Assembly (NCBI GenBank): GCA_963765785.1
Contig: CAVXXW010000001.1
Span: 310,001-374,000, forward strand
DNA: 64,000 nucleotides
From: AC-32 sp963765785
Lineage (GTDB): Bacteria > Actinomycetota > Thermoleophilia > Gaiellales > Gaiellaceae
Direction of reading: 5' to 3'
The first letter of the stretch is position 1, and every line of letters starts with the position of its first letter. Positions 16,099 to 23,660 of this stretch are shown one piece after another. Below the pieces are notes generated by a model, which saw only the letters and a list, made by a program, of their open reading frames with translations, did no database searches and was not told the origin of the DNA. The position numbers were made by a program, and so were the translations under genes.

Positions 16099-17462
16099 TA
16101 CGTGACGGCCGCGCCGCGGTAGCAATCGCGGCGGTAGGCCGCGGGCGTGATCTCGTTGCAGGCCGTCCGTCGCGACGGCCCGTAGCGGTGCAGCGAGCCG
16201 AGGATCGTCCCGATTCCCTCGTAACAGCGGCCGCGGAAGTGTGCCGGCGAGGCCGTGCAAAGGCTCGTTGCCGTACGCCTTCCGGCGTAGTTGTTGCCGT
16301 AGTCGCGCGCCGCGCCGTAGATGCAGTCGCCGGTGTTCGGTCCTGCCTGCTCGCAGAGGGAGACCGTCTTCTGCGGTCGGTACTCGGACGAGCCGGACGC
16401 GTCGCGACCGTACGACTCGAAGCACGTCTCGACCCAGCCGCGCTCGCTGCGCCGGCACCAGCCGGCCGTCTTGCGCCAGTTGAAGTCGTCGAGCGTGTTG
16501 ATCCGCGACGTGACCATCAGGTAGCAGTAGACCTTGTCGCGCTCGGCGACGATCGTGCACGGGTAGATCGGGTTCTTCGCGCTCAGGTAGCGGGAGACGC
16601 CCATCGTCGTGTCGAGGTTCTGCATGAAGACGCCGCCGGTGCACGAGACCCGGTCGAAGCCGGTCTGGAGTTCGTGGCAGGTGCGCAGCGACCAGGGCAA
16701 ATCGTCGCCGCTGTAGATCATCAGCCCGTGCCCGAGGCCGTGGACGCACTGGTAGAGCAGGAACTCGGTCGCGTTCACCGCCGGCGCGGTGCAGAGCTTG
16801 CGCGACTTCTTCACAACCTCGTTGCGCGGCAGGCCGGCCAGCGCGAGCTGCAGGACGCCGTGGTAGTAGCCCGAGTTGCAGGTCATCGCGCCGTGCGAGA
16901 GGGCCTGGCCTGCGTCGTTCTTGTAGTAGGCGAGGCCCGCGTGGCCGATCCAGTGCGAGATCTGGTGGCAGTCGGCGTGGACGCCTGCGATCCGTGAGTC
17001 GTCCGTCGCGAGCAGCGCCAGCGCCTTCTGGGGCCCGTCGCGGTAGGCGAGGTTGCCGAACGCCTGCCGGAAGCAGAGCGGCTTCCCGCTGTGCTCGCAG
17101 CCTGCGATCGTCGTCGAGTCGGGCTTGAAGGCGAGGCTGACCTTCGACGACTTCGACGCGGAGGAGACGAAGGCCGCGACCTGCGCGATCTGCCGCGCGC
17201 TCAGCTTCCGGCCGAACGGCGGCATCCCGTTGCCGCCGCTGCGAACCTGTCGCTCGACCGTCGACTGGTCGGGTTTCAGCTCGTCGAGGTTCGGCCCGAT
17301 CTGGCCTTTGGCGCCGGCGGCCGAGAGCGCGTGGCAGCTGCCGCAGCCCGCGCTCGCGAAGACCTTCGCCCCGGGCGCGCTCGAGTGTGAGCCGGAGCCG
17401 CCGCAGCCGGCCAGGACAGGGAGGATCGCCGCCGCGATCAGGGCTGTGGCGCGGAGCTTCAC
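16098..17462 (-). CDS. Lipoprotein: cytochrome c domain fused to a Cys-rich repeat domain
   Basis: A 454-residue exported protein. The GTG at 17462 gives a lipoprotein signal peptide with lipobox VLAGC. A cytochrome c domain follows: CGSCH heme site, GPNLDEL and NGMPPFG with a candidate distal Met. The remaining 330 or so residues contain 18 cysteines in a repeating pattern in which a Cys 11-20 residues before the next is followed by C[YFIV]xxx, plus HGLGHG and SHWIGH motifs. This even Cys count and periodicity suggest disulphide-linked helical repeats. I do not recognise the domain. It could be a redox sensor or electron-accepting envelope protein. Confidence 0.75.
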   Translation of the reverse strand: MKLRATALIAAAILPVLAGCGGSGSHSSAPGAKVFASAGCGSCHALSAAGAKGQIGPNLDELKPDQSTVERQVRSGGNGMPPFGRKLSARQIAQVAAFVSSASKSSKVSLAFKPDSTTIAGCEHSGKPLCFRQAFGNLAYRDGPQKALALLATDDSRIAGVHADCHQISHWIGHAGLAYYKNDAGQALSHGAMTCNSGYYHGVLQLALAGLPRNEVVKKSRKLCTAPAVNATEFLLYQCVHGLGHGLMIYSGDDLPWSLRTCHELQTGFDRVSCTGGVFMQNLDTTMGVSRYLSAKNPIYPCTIVAERDKVYCYLMVTSRINTLDDFNWRKTAGWCRRSERGWVETCFESYGRDASGSSEYRPQKTVSLCEQAGPNTGDCIYGAARDYGNNYAGRRTATSLCTASPAHFRGRCYEGIGTILGSLHRYGPSRRTACNEITPAAYRRDCYRGAAVT

Positions 17463-17489
17463 AGGCGAGTGCCTCGGTACGATAGTCCC

Positions 17490-18728
17490 GTGGCCGTGAC
17501 GGCTCGACCAGCCCTTGACGCGCAGAAGCTGCGCGCGGACTTTCCGATCTTCGAGCAGAAGATCCACGGCAAGCCGCTCGCCTACCTCGACTCCGCCGCC
17601 AGTTCCCAGAAGCCTCGCCAGGTCCTCGACGTTCTACGCGACTTCTACGAGACCTCGTACGCGAACGTCCATCGCGGCGTCTACGTGCTTTCGGAGCGCG
17701 CGACCGAAGCCTACGAAGGCGCCCGCGAGATCGCGCGCGAGTTCGTCAATGCGCCGTCGGCGCGCGAGTTGATCTTCACCCGGAGCGCGACCGAGTCGAT
17801 CAACCTCGTCGCCTATGCGTGGGGGCTCGACAACCTCGGTCCGGGCGACGCGGTGCTGGTGACGGAGCTCGAGCACCACTCGAACTTCGTCCCCTGGCAG
17901 TACATCGCCAAGCGCACGGGCGCCGACTTCCGGCTGCTGCCGATCGACGACAACGGCGAGCTCCGGCTGGACGCGCTCGACGAGCTGGGCGACGGCGTGA
18001 AGGTCGTGGCGACGAACTACGTCTCGAACTCGCTCGGCACCGTCAACCCGGTTGCGAAGCTCGCGGCCTGGGCGCACGAGCGCGGCGCGATCATGGTCGT
18101 CGACGCCGCGCAGGGAGCGCCGCACCATCGCGTGGACGTGCAGGAGCTCGGCTGCGACTTCCTCGCCTTCTCCTCGCACAAGCTCTGCGGGCCGACCGGC
18201 GTGGGCGCGCTTTGGGGCAAGGCCGAGCTGCTCGAGCCGATGGCGCCGTTCAACCTCGGCGGCCACATGATCCGTTCCGTCCGCGCCGAGGGCACGACCT
18301 GGGGCGAGCTGCCGTACAAGTTCGAGGCGGGCACGATGCCGATCGCCGAGGCCGTCGGCTTCGGCGCGGCGATGGAGTACGTCTCCAACGTCGGGCTCGA
18401 GGCGATCGCCGAGTACGAGAGCGAGCTCGCGGGCTACGCGCTCGAGCGCATCGCCGAGGTCGGCGGCATCACGTGTTACGGCCCGCCAGCCGACCGTCGC
18501 GCGGGGATCGTCTCGTTCAACGTCGAGGGCATCCACCCGCACGACGTGGCGCAGGTACTCGACTCGGAGGGCGTCGCGATCCGCGCCGGCCACCACTGCT
18601 GCCAGCCGTTGATGACGCGCCTCGGCGTCGCCGCCACGAACCGCGCGAGCTTCTACCTCTACACCGTGCCGGAGGAGATCGACCGGCTCGTCGAGGGCCT
18701 GCACAAGGTCAAGAGGATCCTGGGGTAG
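17490..18728 (+). CDS. sufS: Cysteine desulfurase SufS
   Basis: A 412-residue PLP enzyme of the class II desulfurase group. It contains LDSAASSQKP near the N-terminus, an NxxHRGVY segment, VLVTELEHHSNFVPWQ, VDAAQGAPH, the PLP lysine in FSSHKLCGPTG, and RAGHHCCQP with the catalytic cysteine. It releases sulphur from L-cysteine and passes it to SufU. The GTG at 17490 is chosen because a TACGAT box ends 6 nt before it and the protein then starts at normal family length. It restarts the suf cluster after the opposing two-gene insert. Confidence 0.94.
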   Translation: MAVTARPALDAQKLRADFPIFEQKIHGKPLAYLDSAASSQKPRQVLDVLRDFYETSYANVHRGVYVLSERATEAYEGAREIAREFVNAPSARELIFTRSATESINLVAYAWGLDNLGPGDAVLVTELEHHSNFVPWQYIAKRTGADFRLLPIDDNGELRLDALDELGDGVKVVATNYVSNSLGTVNPVAKLAAWAHERGAIMVVDAAQGAPHHRVDVQELGCDFLAFSSHKLCGPTGVGALWGKAELLEPMAPFNLGGHMIRSVRAEGTTWGELPYKFEAGTMPIAEAVGFGAAMEYVSNVGLEAIAEYESELAGYALERIAEVGGITCYGPPADRRAGIVSFNVEGIHPHDVAQVLDSEGVAIRAGHHCCQPLMTRLGVAATNRASFYLYTVPEEIDRLVEGLHKVKRILG

Positions 18729-18763
18729 TGCTCCTCCCAGCAATGATCCCCGGTCTCTCGCCC

Positions 18764-18853
18764 GCTAGCACGCGGCGCCAGAGCCCACACGTGTCCTTGC
18801 CCAGGCAACCAGCCTGGGCTGCGGCCACGCACCGTCTCTGGCTTGGTGCTAGC
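18764..18853 (+). ncRNA. Nested-stem structured RNA between sufS and sufU
   Basis: Three co-axial helices with perfect complementarity. The outer helix is GCTAGCAC (18764-18771) with GTGCTAGC (18846-18853). The middle one is GCCAGAG (18777-18783) with CTCTGGC (18836-18842). The inner one is GCCCAGGC (18799-18806) with GCCTGGGC (18812-18819), loop AACCA. A further small hairpin (CCGAG/CTCGG) lies between this element and the sufU SD. The placement suggests a 5' leader or intercistronic RNA controlling sufU or its Fe-S neighbours. No known family is recognised. Confidence 0.55.
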
Positions 18854-18891
18854 GACCGAGAGCCTCGGCGTCATCACTGGAAGGAGCGCTG

Positions 18892-19320
18892 ATGGTCGAC
18901 GACCTGTACCGCGAGGTCATCCTCGACCACTACAAGAACCCGCGGGGTCACGGTGTGATCGACGACGCGGACGCGCATGCCGAAGGGCTCAACCCGCTCT
19001 GCGGGGACGAGGTCTCGATCTACGTCCAGTTCGCCGACGACGGCGAGACGATCGACGAGGTCAAGTTCTCCGGCCGCGGTTGCGCGATCAGCCAGGCCTC
19101 GACCTCGATGCTGATGGAGATGGTCAAGGGCCGTACCGCCACCGAGATCGCCGGGCTGCCGAAGGAGGAGCTGCTCGACGAGGTCGGCATCCCGTTGACG
19201 CCGATCCGGCTCAAGTGCGCCCTGCTCGGCCTGGGCGTGCTGAAGGTGGCGCTGCACCGGGCGAAGGGGACGCCGCTGCCCGACGAGTGGGCCGGGCTCG
19301 ACGAGCTCGATCTTCGCTGA
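18892..19320 (+). CDS. sufU: Fe-S assembly sulphur acceptor SufU
   Basis: A 142-residue IscU-like zinc protein that accepts persulphide sulphur from SufS in Gram-positive SUF systems. The three conserved cysteines are in NPLCGDE, SGRGCAISQAS and RLKCALLG. The longer spacing around the second Cys distinguishes SufU from IscU. SD GGAAGGAGCG lies 4 nt before the ATG. A 160-nt leader with a strong folded element separates it from sufS. The Rieske and glycosylase genes follow closely. Confidence 0.93.
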   Translation: MVDDLYREVILDHYKNPRGHGVIDDADAHAEGLNPLCGDEVSIYVQFADDGETIDEVKFSGRGCAISQASTSMLMEMVKGRTATEIAGLPKEELLDEVGIPLTPIRLKCALLGLGVLKVALHRAKGTPLPDEWAGLDELDLR

Positions 19321-19323
19321 GTC

Positions 19324-19638
19324 TTGGCGGAGATCGACGTCGCGCCCGTCGAGGAGCTGCCGCCTGGGACGGTGAAGATCGTCCACGCGGGCGAGATCTC
19401 GGTCGGCGTCTACAACCTGGGGGGCCGCTACTGCGCGATCGAGGATCGCTGCTCGCACGACGACGGTCCGCTCTGCGAGGGCGACTTCGACCCGGACGAG
19501 GGCGTCGCGGTCTGCCCGCGCCACGGCGCCCGCATCGAGATCTGCACCGGCCGGCCGCTATCGCTGCCGGCGGTGCTGCCGGTCGAGACCTTCCCCGTCC
19601 GCGTCGAGGACGGGATGGTCAAGGTGGACGTTTCGTAG
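19324..19638 (+). CDS. Rieske-type [2Fe-2S] ferredoxin
   Basis: A 104-residue single-domain protein. The cluster-binding boxes are CSH (in DRCSHDDGPL) and CPRH (in VAVCPRHGARI), each supplying one Cys and one His. Length and layout match soluble ferredoxins of ring-hydroxylating or nitrite reductase-like systems, often found inside actinobacterial suf clusters. The TTG start lies 3 nt after the sufU stop. Its stop overlaps the next gene by one base, so it is cotranscribed with sufU. The electron partner is unknown. Confidence 0.9.
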   Translation: MAEIDVAPVEELPPGTVKIVHAGEISVGVYNLGGRYCAIEDRCSHDDGPLCEGDFDPDEGVAVCPRHGARIEICTGRPLSLPAVLPVETFPVRVEDGMVKVDVS

Positions 19639-20219
19639 TGGCCGAGCGCTGCTGGGAGAGCTCGGACCCTGCGTACAACCGCTACCACGACTACGAGTGG
19701 GGCCGGCCGGTCGGCGACGAGCGCGGGCTCTACGAGCGGTTCTGCCTGGAAGGCTTCCAGTCGGGGCTCTCGTGGCTGACGATCCTGCGCAAGCGCGAGG
19801 CGTTCCGCGCCGCGTTCGCCCGGTTCGACCCTGAGCGCGTCGCAGAGTTCGGCGAGCTCGACGTCGACCGCCTGCTTGCCGATGCGGCCATCGTCCGTCA
19901 CCGTGGGAAGATCGAGGCGGCAATTGCGAACGCGCGCGCGGTGCTGGCGCTGCGAGACGCGGGTCGTCCGCTCCCCGACGTGGTGTGGGCGTACCGGATG
20001 GACGGGCCGGGGCCGCGGACGCGCGACGACTGGCGGTCGACGACGCCGGAGTCCGAGGCGCTGTCGAAGGAGCTGCGGAAGGCCGGCTTCCGCTTCGTCG
20101 GCCCGACGACCGTCTACGCAGCGATGCAGGCGTGCGGGGTCGTCAACGACCACCTCGCGACCTGTCCCGCCCGTGCCGCCACGGAGCGCGCGCGGCGGGC
20201 CGTGAAGCTTCCCGGTTAG
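19638..20219 (+). CDS. tag: DNA-3-methyladenine glycosylase I
   Basis: A 193-residue base-excision enzyme. The N-terminal RCWESSDPAYNRYHDYEWG and C-terminal NDHLATCP carry the Cys/His zinc ligands of Tag. GFQSGLSWLTIL, FVGPTTVYAAMQACG and an HhH-like core are family features. It removes 3-methyladenine from alkylated DNA. The GTG start shares one base with the Rieske stop. Its presence at the end of the suf operon has no evident functional link. Confidence 0.93.
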   Translation: MAERCWESSDPAYNRYHDYEWGRPVGDERGLYERFCLEGFQSGLSWLTILRKREAFRAAFARFDPERVAEFGELDVDRLLADAAIVRHRGKIEAAIANARAVLALRDAGRPLPDVVWAYRMDGPGPRTRDDWRSTTPESEALSKELRKAGFRFVGPTTVYAAMQACGVVNDHLATCPARAATERARRAVKLPG

Positions 20220-20229
20220 GCTCGGGACC

Positions 20230-20823
20230 GTGCTCGACGACCGCATCCGCGCCGTGCTCGCCCGGCTCGAGGCCGAGGACGCCGACGAGCGCGCCCGCAA
20301 CGTCCCGCGCGAACGGCGGGCGCGACAGGTTGCGCGCACGACGGGGCAGTTCCTCTTCTCATTCGTCGCGCCGCAGAGCGGCTGCGAAGTGGTCGAGATC
20401 GGCGGCTCGCGCGGCTACTCGACGATCTGGCTCGCCGCCGGCGTCCGCTACCTCGGCGGCCGCGTGCTCTCGCTCGAGGCCGACCCGGCCAAGGTCGAGG
20501 CCTGGCGGGCGAACGTCGCGGAGGCCGGCCTGGACGATGTCGCCGAGTTGCTCCCCGGCGACGCCTTCGAGACTCTCAAGCAGATCGACGACGTCTTCGA
20601 CGTGGTCTTCCTCGACGCCGAGAAGGAGCAGTACGAGCCGCTCTTCGACCTCGCCCGCCCGAAGCTCGAGCCGGGCGGGGTCGTGATCGCCGACAACGTG
20701 CTCTCGCACGAGGACGTGCTCGGCGCCTACTCGCGCGCCCGCCAGGCCGATCCGACGCTCGAGAGCGTGACCGTCCCGCTCGATCGCGGCCTTGAGATTT
20801 CTGCGGTCCTCTCGAATCGCTAG
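20230..20823 (+). CDS. O-methyltransferase-like SAM-dependent methyltransferase
   Basis: A 197-residue class I methyltransferase of the caffeoyl-CoA O-methyltransferase type. The SAM motif I is VVEIGGSRGYSTIWLA, the acidic SLEADP follows, then LLPGDAFETL, FDVVFLDAEKEQYEPLFDLA and PGGVVIADNVL, all characteristic. Substrates in this family are small catechol-like compounds or nucleosides; none can be assigned here. The GTG start follows a TAGGCT box by 7 nt. A short transcript with a strong terminator lies downstream. Confidence 0.85.
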   Translation: MLDDRIRAVLARLEAEDADERARNVPRERRARQVARTTGQFLFSFVAPQSGCEVVEIGGSRGYSTIWLAAGVRYLGGRVLSLEADPAKVEAWRANVAEAGLDDVAELLPGDAFETLKQIDDVFDVVFLDAEKEQYEPLFDLARPKLEPGGVVIADNVLSHEDVLGAYSRARQADPTLESVTVPLDRGLEISAVLSNR

Positions 20824-20857
20824 CATGCGGCTACCGCGGAAAGGAGGTGGTCCGAGC

Positions 20858-21015
20858 GTGAATTCATCAAGTACGGGCAGTGGAGGTACCAGCGGGTAGA
20901 GGTGCCGTCCCCGGGACCTACGGGGAACCGCCTAGCCAGCGTGGGGGGCTCGCGATTCGCGCCGCCGGTTACTACCAGCCGGCCGGAAGCGCCTCTACCA
21001 CTACGACGCTGGTAA
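20858..21015 (+). pseudogene. Tiny gene with apparent frameshift right after the start codon
   Basis: A near-perfect SD (AAGGAGGT, 20841-20848) precedes GTG at 20858. Read from this GTG the frame closes after 13 codons with AT-rich third positions. The -1 frame, beginning GAA at 20860, is open for 51 codons to TAA at 21013, has strongly GC-rich third positions and reads EFIKYGQWRYQRVEVP at its start. One missing base after the GTG would give a 52-residue protein. A strong terminator follows within 10 nt. Either a broken gene, a sequencing error or a recoding event; no family recognised. Confidence 0.5.
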
Positions 21016-21023
21016 CCGGATCA

Positions 21024-21050
21024 GGGGCCGTCTTTGTGGCGGCCCCTTTT
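21024..21050 (+). terminator. Intrinsic terminator
   Basis: GGGGCCG (21024-21030) pairs with CGGCCCC (21040-21046) around a 9-nt loop and is followed by TTTTCTTTT. This is among the clearest rho-independent terminators in the window. It ends the short transcript that begins after the O-methyltransferase gene and separates it from the convergent NAD(P)-binding gene. Confidence 0.85.
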
Positions 21051-21058
21051 CTTTTGCG

Positions 21059-21952
21059 CTAGACCGCGCGGCGGAGCTGCTCGTCGAGCGGGACAAGCGG
21101 CAGCTTGAACGTGTGGACGGCGTCGTCGTTCGAGACGACGTTGTCGCCATGCTCGAGCATCGTCAGCAGGTCGCGCGTGAGCGGGATGTTCCCCGGCAGG
21201 CGCTCCGTCACGAGCGCGTTCATCCGCATCAGGCTCGTCGGCACGTGGATGCTCGGCCGCCGCTGGCCGAGCGCGCGCTTCAGGCGCTCCCAGAACTCGT
21301 TCCAGCTGACGACGTCCGGGCCGCCGAGCTCGAAGGTGCGGTTCGCCGCCTCCGCCGCGTCGACCGACTCCGCGAAGTAGGCGCCGACGTCCTCGATCCA
21401 GATCGGCTGGATGCGCTGCCGGCCCGAGCCGATGATCGGCGTCACCGGCGTCAGCTTCGCGAGCTTCGTGAAGGTCGGCAGGATGCCGCCGTCTCGCGCG
21501 AAGACGAAGCTCGGACGGAAGATCACGTGCTCGAGACCTGACGCACGGACCGTCTGCTCCTGCGCCCACTTGGCGTGGTAGTAGGGCACCAGGTCCTTCG
21601 TCTCCTCGCTCGTCCCGAGGGCGCTCATCAACACGAAGCGCCGAACGCCCGCCTCCTGCGCCGCCACGACCAGGTCGCGGGTGCCGTCCTCCATCACCTG
21701 CCGGAACTGCTCTTCCTTGCCCTGCCGGATCGCGACCAGGTGGACGACGACCTCTGCGCCCTCGACCGCACGCCGGAGGCTCTCGCGGTCGGTCACGTCG
21801 CCCTGGACGAGCTCCGCCCCCCAGGCGGCGAGCGTCGCGGCGGAGCGGCCCCCGGGCGTGCGTACCAGCGCCCGCACCGGCTTGTCCCGCCCGCGCAGCG
21901 CGTGCACGATACGCGGCCCGACAAAGCCGGTAGCTCCCGTGACCAGGATCAC
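21059..21952 (-). CDS. NAD(P)-binding epimerase/NmrA-like protein
   Basis: A 297-residue atypical short-chain dehydrogenase. It begins MILVTGATGFVGPRIV, the TGxxGxxG dinucleotide-binding motif, followed by VRALVR and VQGDVTD. The catalytic YxxxK is replaced by YYHAKWAQE, keeping Tyr and Lys. This layout is typical of NDUFA9-like or NmrA-like proteins acting on quinone-linked or sugar substrates; function open. The GTG start lies exactly 6 nt after a TAGAAT box (21964-21959 on the minus strand), suggesting a leaderless mRNA. Confidence 0.85.
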   Translation of the reverse strand: MILVTGATGFVGPRIVHALRGRDKPVRALVRTPGGRSAATLAAWGAELVQGDVTDRESLRRAVEGAEVVVHLVAIRQGKEEQFRQVMEDGTRDLVVAAQEAGVRRFVLMSALGTSEETKDLVPYYHAKWAQEQTVRASGLEHVIFRPSFVFARDGGILPTFTKLAKLTPVTPIIGSGRQRIQPIWIEDVGAYFAESVDAAEAANRTFELGGPDVVSWNEFWERLKRALGQRRPSIHVPTSLMRMNALVTERLPGNIPLTRDLLTMLEHGDNVVSNDDAVHTFKLPLVPLDEQLRRAV

Positions 21953-22010
21953 GGCTCGATTCTACGGCGGGACTGCGTTAGGCTCGTTCGGAGGAGGGGA
22001 ACTGCGGCAG

Positions 22011-22856
22011 ATGGGCAGGTCGGTCATGGCGGTGACCGCGGCGTGCCTCGCGCTCGTCGCTGCCTCCGCGCGGGCGCAGCCGGAACAGGCCGCGCAGGTC
22101 GTGCTCGCGCCGTCGGTCTTCGCGACGCACGACGTCCCTGCGAACGCGATCACGAGCTTCACCGTCACGTGCCCGGCTGGCTACACGGCGGTCAGCGCCG
22201 GCATCAGCTCTCCCGCGCCGGGCACCACCGTCCTCGCAATCGTGCCCGTCGGGCTCTCTGGCTACCGCTTCCGCATCGGCAACCCGGCGACCAACGACGA
22301 CCAGCGCGTGACAGTCGTCGTCGCCTGCCGAACGGTGCGGGCGGCGAGCCTCGTGCTTCGGCTGAAACCGTTGAAACAGAAGACGGTCGTCGTCCCTCCG
22401 GACAAGACCGCCTCGGCGACGTTCCCGTGCCCGAAGGGGACGACGCCGGCGAACGGCGGCTATGCCTTCGGCAGCACGGCGCTCTCCGTGCGGCGCGAAA
22501 GCTCGACCCTCACGACCGCCTCGTACGCCCTCGCCAACTCGGGCTCGAAGGCGCGGAGGGCCGTTCTCTACGGCGCCTGTCTGACGCTGTTCCGGACTGC
22601 CGATTCGCCGTTCGAGCAATTGCACGTCCAGGTCACGACCTTCCGCGTGCCGCTACGGCCGGGCGAGCAGACTCTCCGGCGCGCATGCCCGAGCGGCTGG
22701 TTCGCGCTCGACGCCGGCTATGTCCTGCGCGCGCGCTCGACGAAGTTGGAGGGAGCGGCTCCGACCGGGAAGGGCGGGCGCTGGAAGCTCACGAACCCGA
22801 CCGACGGCGCGGTGCTCGCCGACGTCCAGCTCGCCTGCGGGCGCCTCGCTCGCTAG
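22011..22856 (+). CDS. Secreted protein with three C-P-x-G repeat modules
   Basis: A 281-residue exported protein of unknown function. A signal peptide (MGRSVMAVTAACLALVAASARA) is followed by a beta-rich region in which one motif recurs: TCPAGYTAVSAGI, PCPKGTTPANGGY and ACPSGWFALDAGY. Each is followed about 60-70 residues later by a second Cys (VACR, GACL, LACG), so three disulphide-closed beta modules are likely. SD-like GGAGGAGGGG lies 10 nt before the ATG. It is flanked downstream by a gene-poor decayed region. Confidence 0.65.
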   Translation: MGRSVMAVTAACLALVAASARAQPEQAAQVVLAPSVFATHDVPANAITSFTVTCPAGYTAVSAGISSPAPGTTVLAIVPVGLSGYRFRIGNPATNDDQRVTVVVACRTVRAASLVLRLKPLKQKTVVVPPDKTASATFPCPKGTTPANGGYAFGSTALSVRRESSTLTTASYALANSGSKARRAVLYGACLTLFRTADSPFEQLHVQVTTFRVPLRPGEQTLRRACPSGWFALDAGYVLRARSTKLEGAAPTGKGGRWKLTNPTDGAVLADVQLACGRLAR

Positions 22857-22955
22857 CTAACACTCGAAGGTCTGCCAGAACCCCATGCGCTTTTCAGTCT
22901 GAGCTAAACGACTGCCCTAGCGCACGACGGGATCTGTCGAAACTGAGGAGAAGAC

Positions 22956-23190
22956 GTGGAAGCAGCGACCATCACCCGGACCGAGACCAAGCTCGCGCTC
23001 ATCTTCGAGCGGTACATCACCGTGCTGGTGAACCGGGGGCCGCAAGCCCGCGTCGGTCTACAACTTCGTCCGTGCGGCTCGCCCGTTTCAGCGGTGGCTC
23101 GATGAGCACGGTCTCGACGCGGAGCAGATCCGGGTCGAGCACGTCGAGGACTACTTCTCGCCGCTCCGGTTCCCGCCGACCGCCTCGTAG
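22956..23190 (+). pseudogene. Tyrosine recombinase (integrase) N-terminal remnant, frameshifted
   Basis: GTG at 22956 with an upstream GAGGAG opens a frame (EAATITRTETKLALIFERYI) that runs into TGA at 23102. Removing one base from the G5 run at about 23036-23040 restores a continuous 78-codon frame through VYNFVRAARPFQRWLDEHG to TAG at 23188. Composition and helix pattern match the SAM-like core-binding N-terminal domain of phage integrases. The catalytic R-H-R-Y domain is absent. A relic of an integrated element. Confidence 0.55.
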
Positions 23191-23253
23191 AAGTCGGGTT
23201 GCGCTCCGCTATGAGTTCGATCAGTTCATCGAACGCTGCTCGGCCTGGCCTGG

Positions 23254-23352
23254 CTACTTCTTCGCCTTCTTGGCCTGCCGCTTCTCTTTCAGCGTCCTTT
23301 GAGCCGGTTTCTTTTCCATGCTCTTCTTCGTGTTCTTGTCCTTGGTCGCCAT
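23254..23352 (-). CDS. Lysine-rich 32-residue protein
   Basis: ATG at 23352 preceded by a strong SD (AAGGAGGT, 5 nt spacing) opens a 32-codon frame reading MATKDKNTKKSMEKK at its N-terminus and ending in QAKKAKK. Fourteen residues are lysine, so it is very basic and probably unstructured or helical on nucleic acid. Similar tiny Lys-rich hypothetical proteins occur in actinobacteria. The strong SD argues that it is translated. It lies inside the decayed region beside the integrase remnant. Confidence 0.6.
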   Translation of the reverse strand: MATKDKNTKKSMEKKPAQRTLKEKRQAKKAKK

Positions 23353-23426
23353 GTTTGACCTCCTTGTGGGTGCCGGTGAGGCTGTCAGCCGTGACCCAGG
23401 ATGTCCATCACCCTACGGGTATAGCT

Positions 23427-23660
23427 TCATGTGCGTCGCGGCTCTGCCGGACGCATCGTCGCGCTTCCATCTTCGTCTACTTCAACTACGTACCGTCCGG
23501 GGTCTGCGCCGCTTGTGAAGCGTTTGAGACCTTTCGGGCGTCGCGAGATGATCGCGTGGATGTCCGTGCGGGTCTCGATCACGTAACCCTCTTCGACCTT
23601 TTGGTCAAGGAATGTGTCGAGGGCCTCCCTGCGCGTGCCTAGAGGATCGACCTCACCCAC
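23427..23660 (-). CDS. Small conserved-type hypothetical protein (77 residues)
   Basis: Residues 15-75 form an alpha-beta pattern: TFLDQKVEEGYVIETRTD, then IHAIISRRPK and a strand VVEVDEDGSATMRPAEP. The order helix, EEGY[VR]IE, hydrophobic strand, closing VDE-G strand resembles short actinobacterial hypothetical proteins of unknown function that I have seen repeatedly, but I cannot name a family. The reading frame has normal codon use, unlike the flanking debris. Confidence 0.55.
   Translation of the reverse strand: MGEVDPLGTRREALDTFLDQKVEEGYVIETRTDIHAIISRRPKGLKRFTSGADPGRYVVEVDEDGSATMRPAEPRRT

Noticed and set aside
18764..18853. Considered as SRP (4.5S) RNA
   Set aside because: The conserved GGAAGCAGC-type core and GNRA loop of SRP RNA are absent; the loop is AACCA.
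20880..21062. A 60-codon frame starting GTG 20880
   Set aside because: It runs through the terminator hairpin and T-tract, lacks an SD and competes with a better-supported frame starting at 20860.
23199..23642. Plus-strand frame across the decayed region
   Set aside because: It is antisense to two small minus-strand frames, one of which has a strong SD; its translation is Ser/Arg/Cys-rich without family features.
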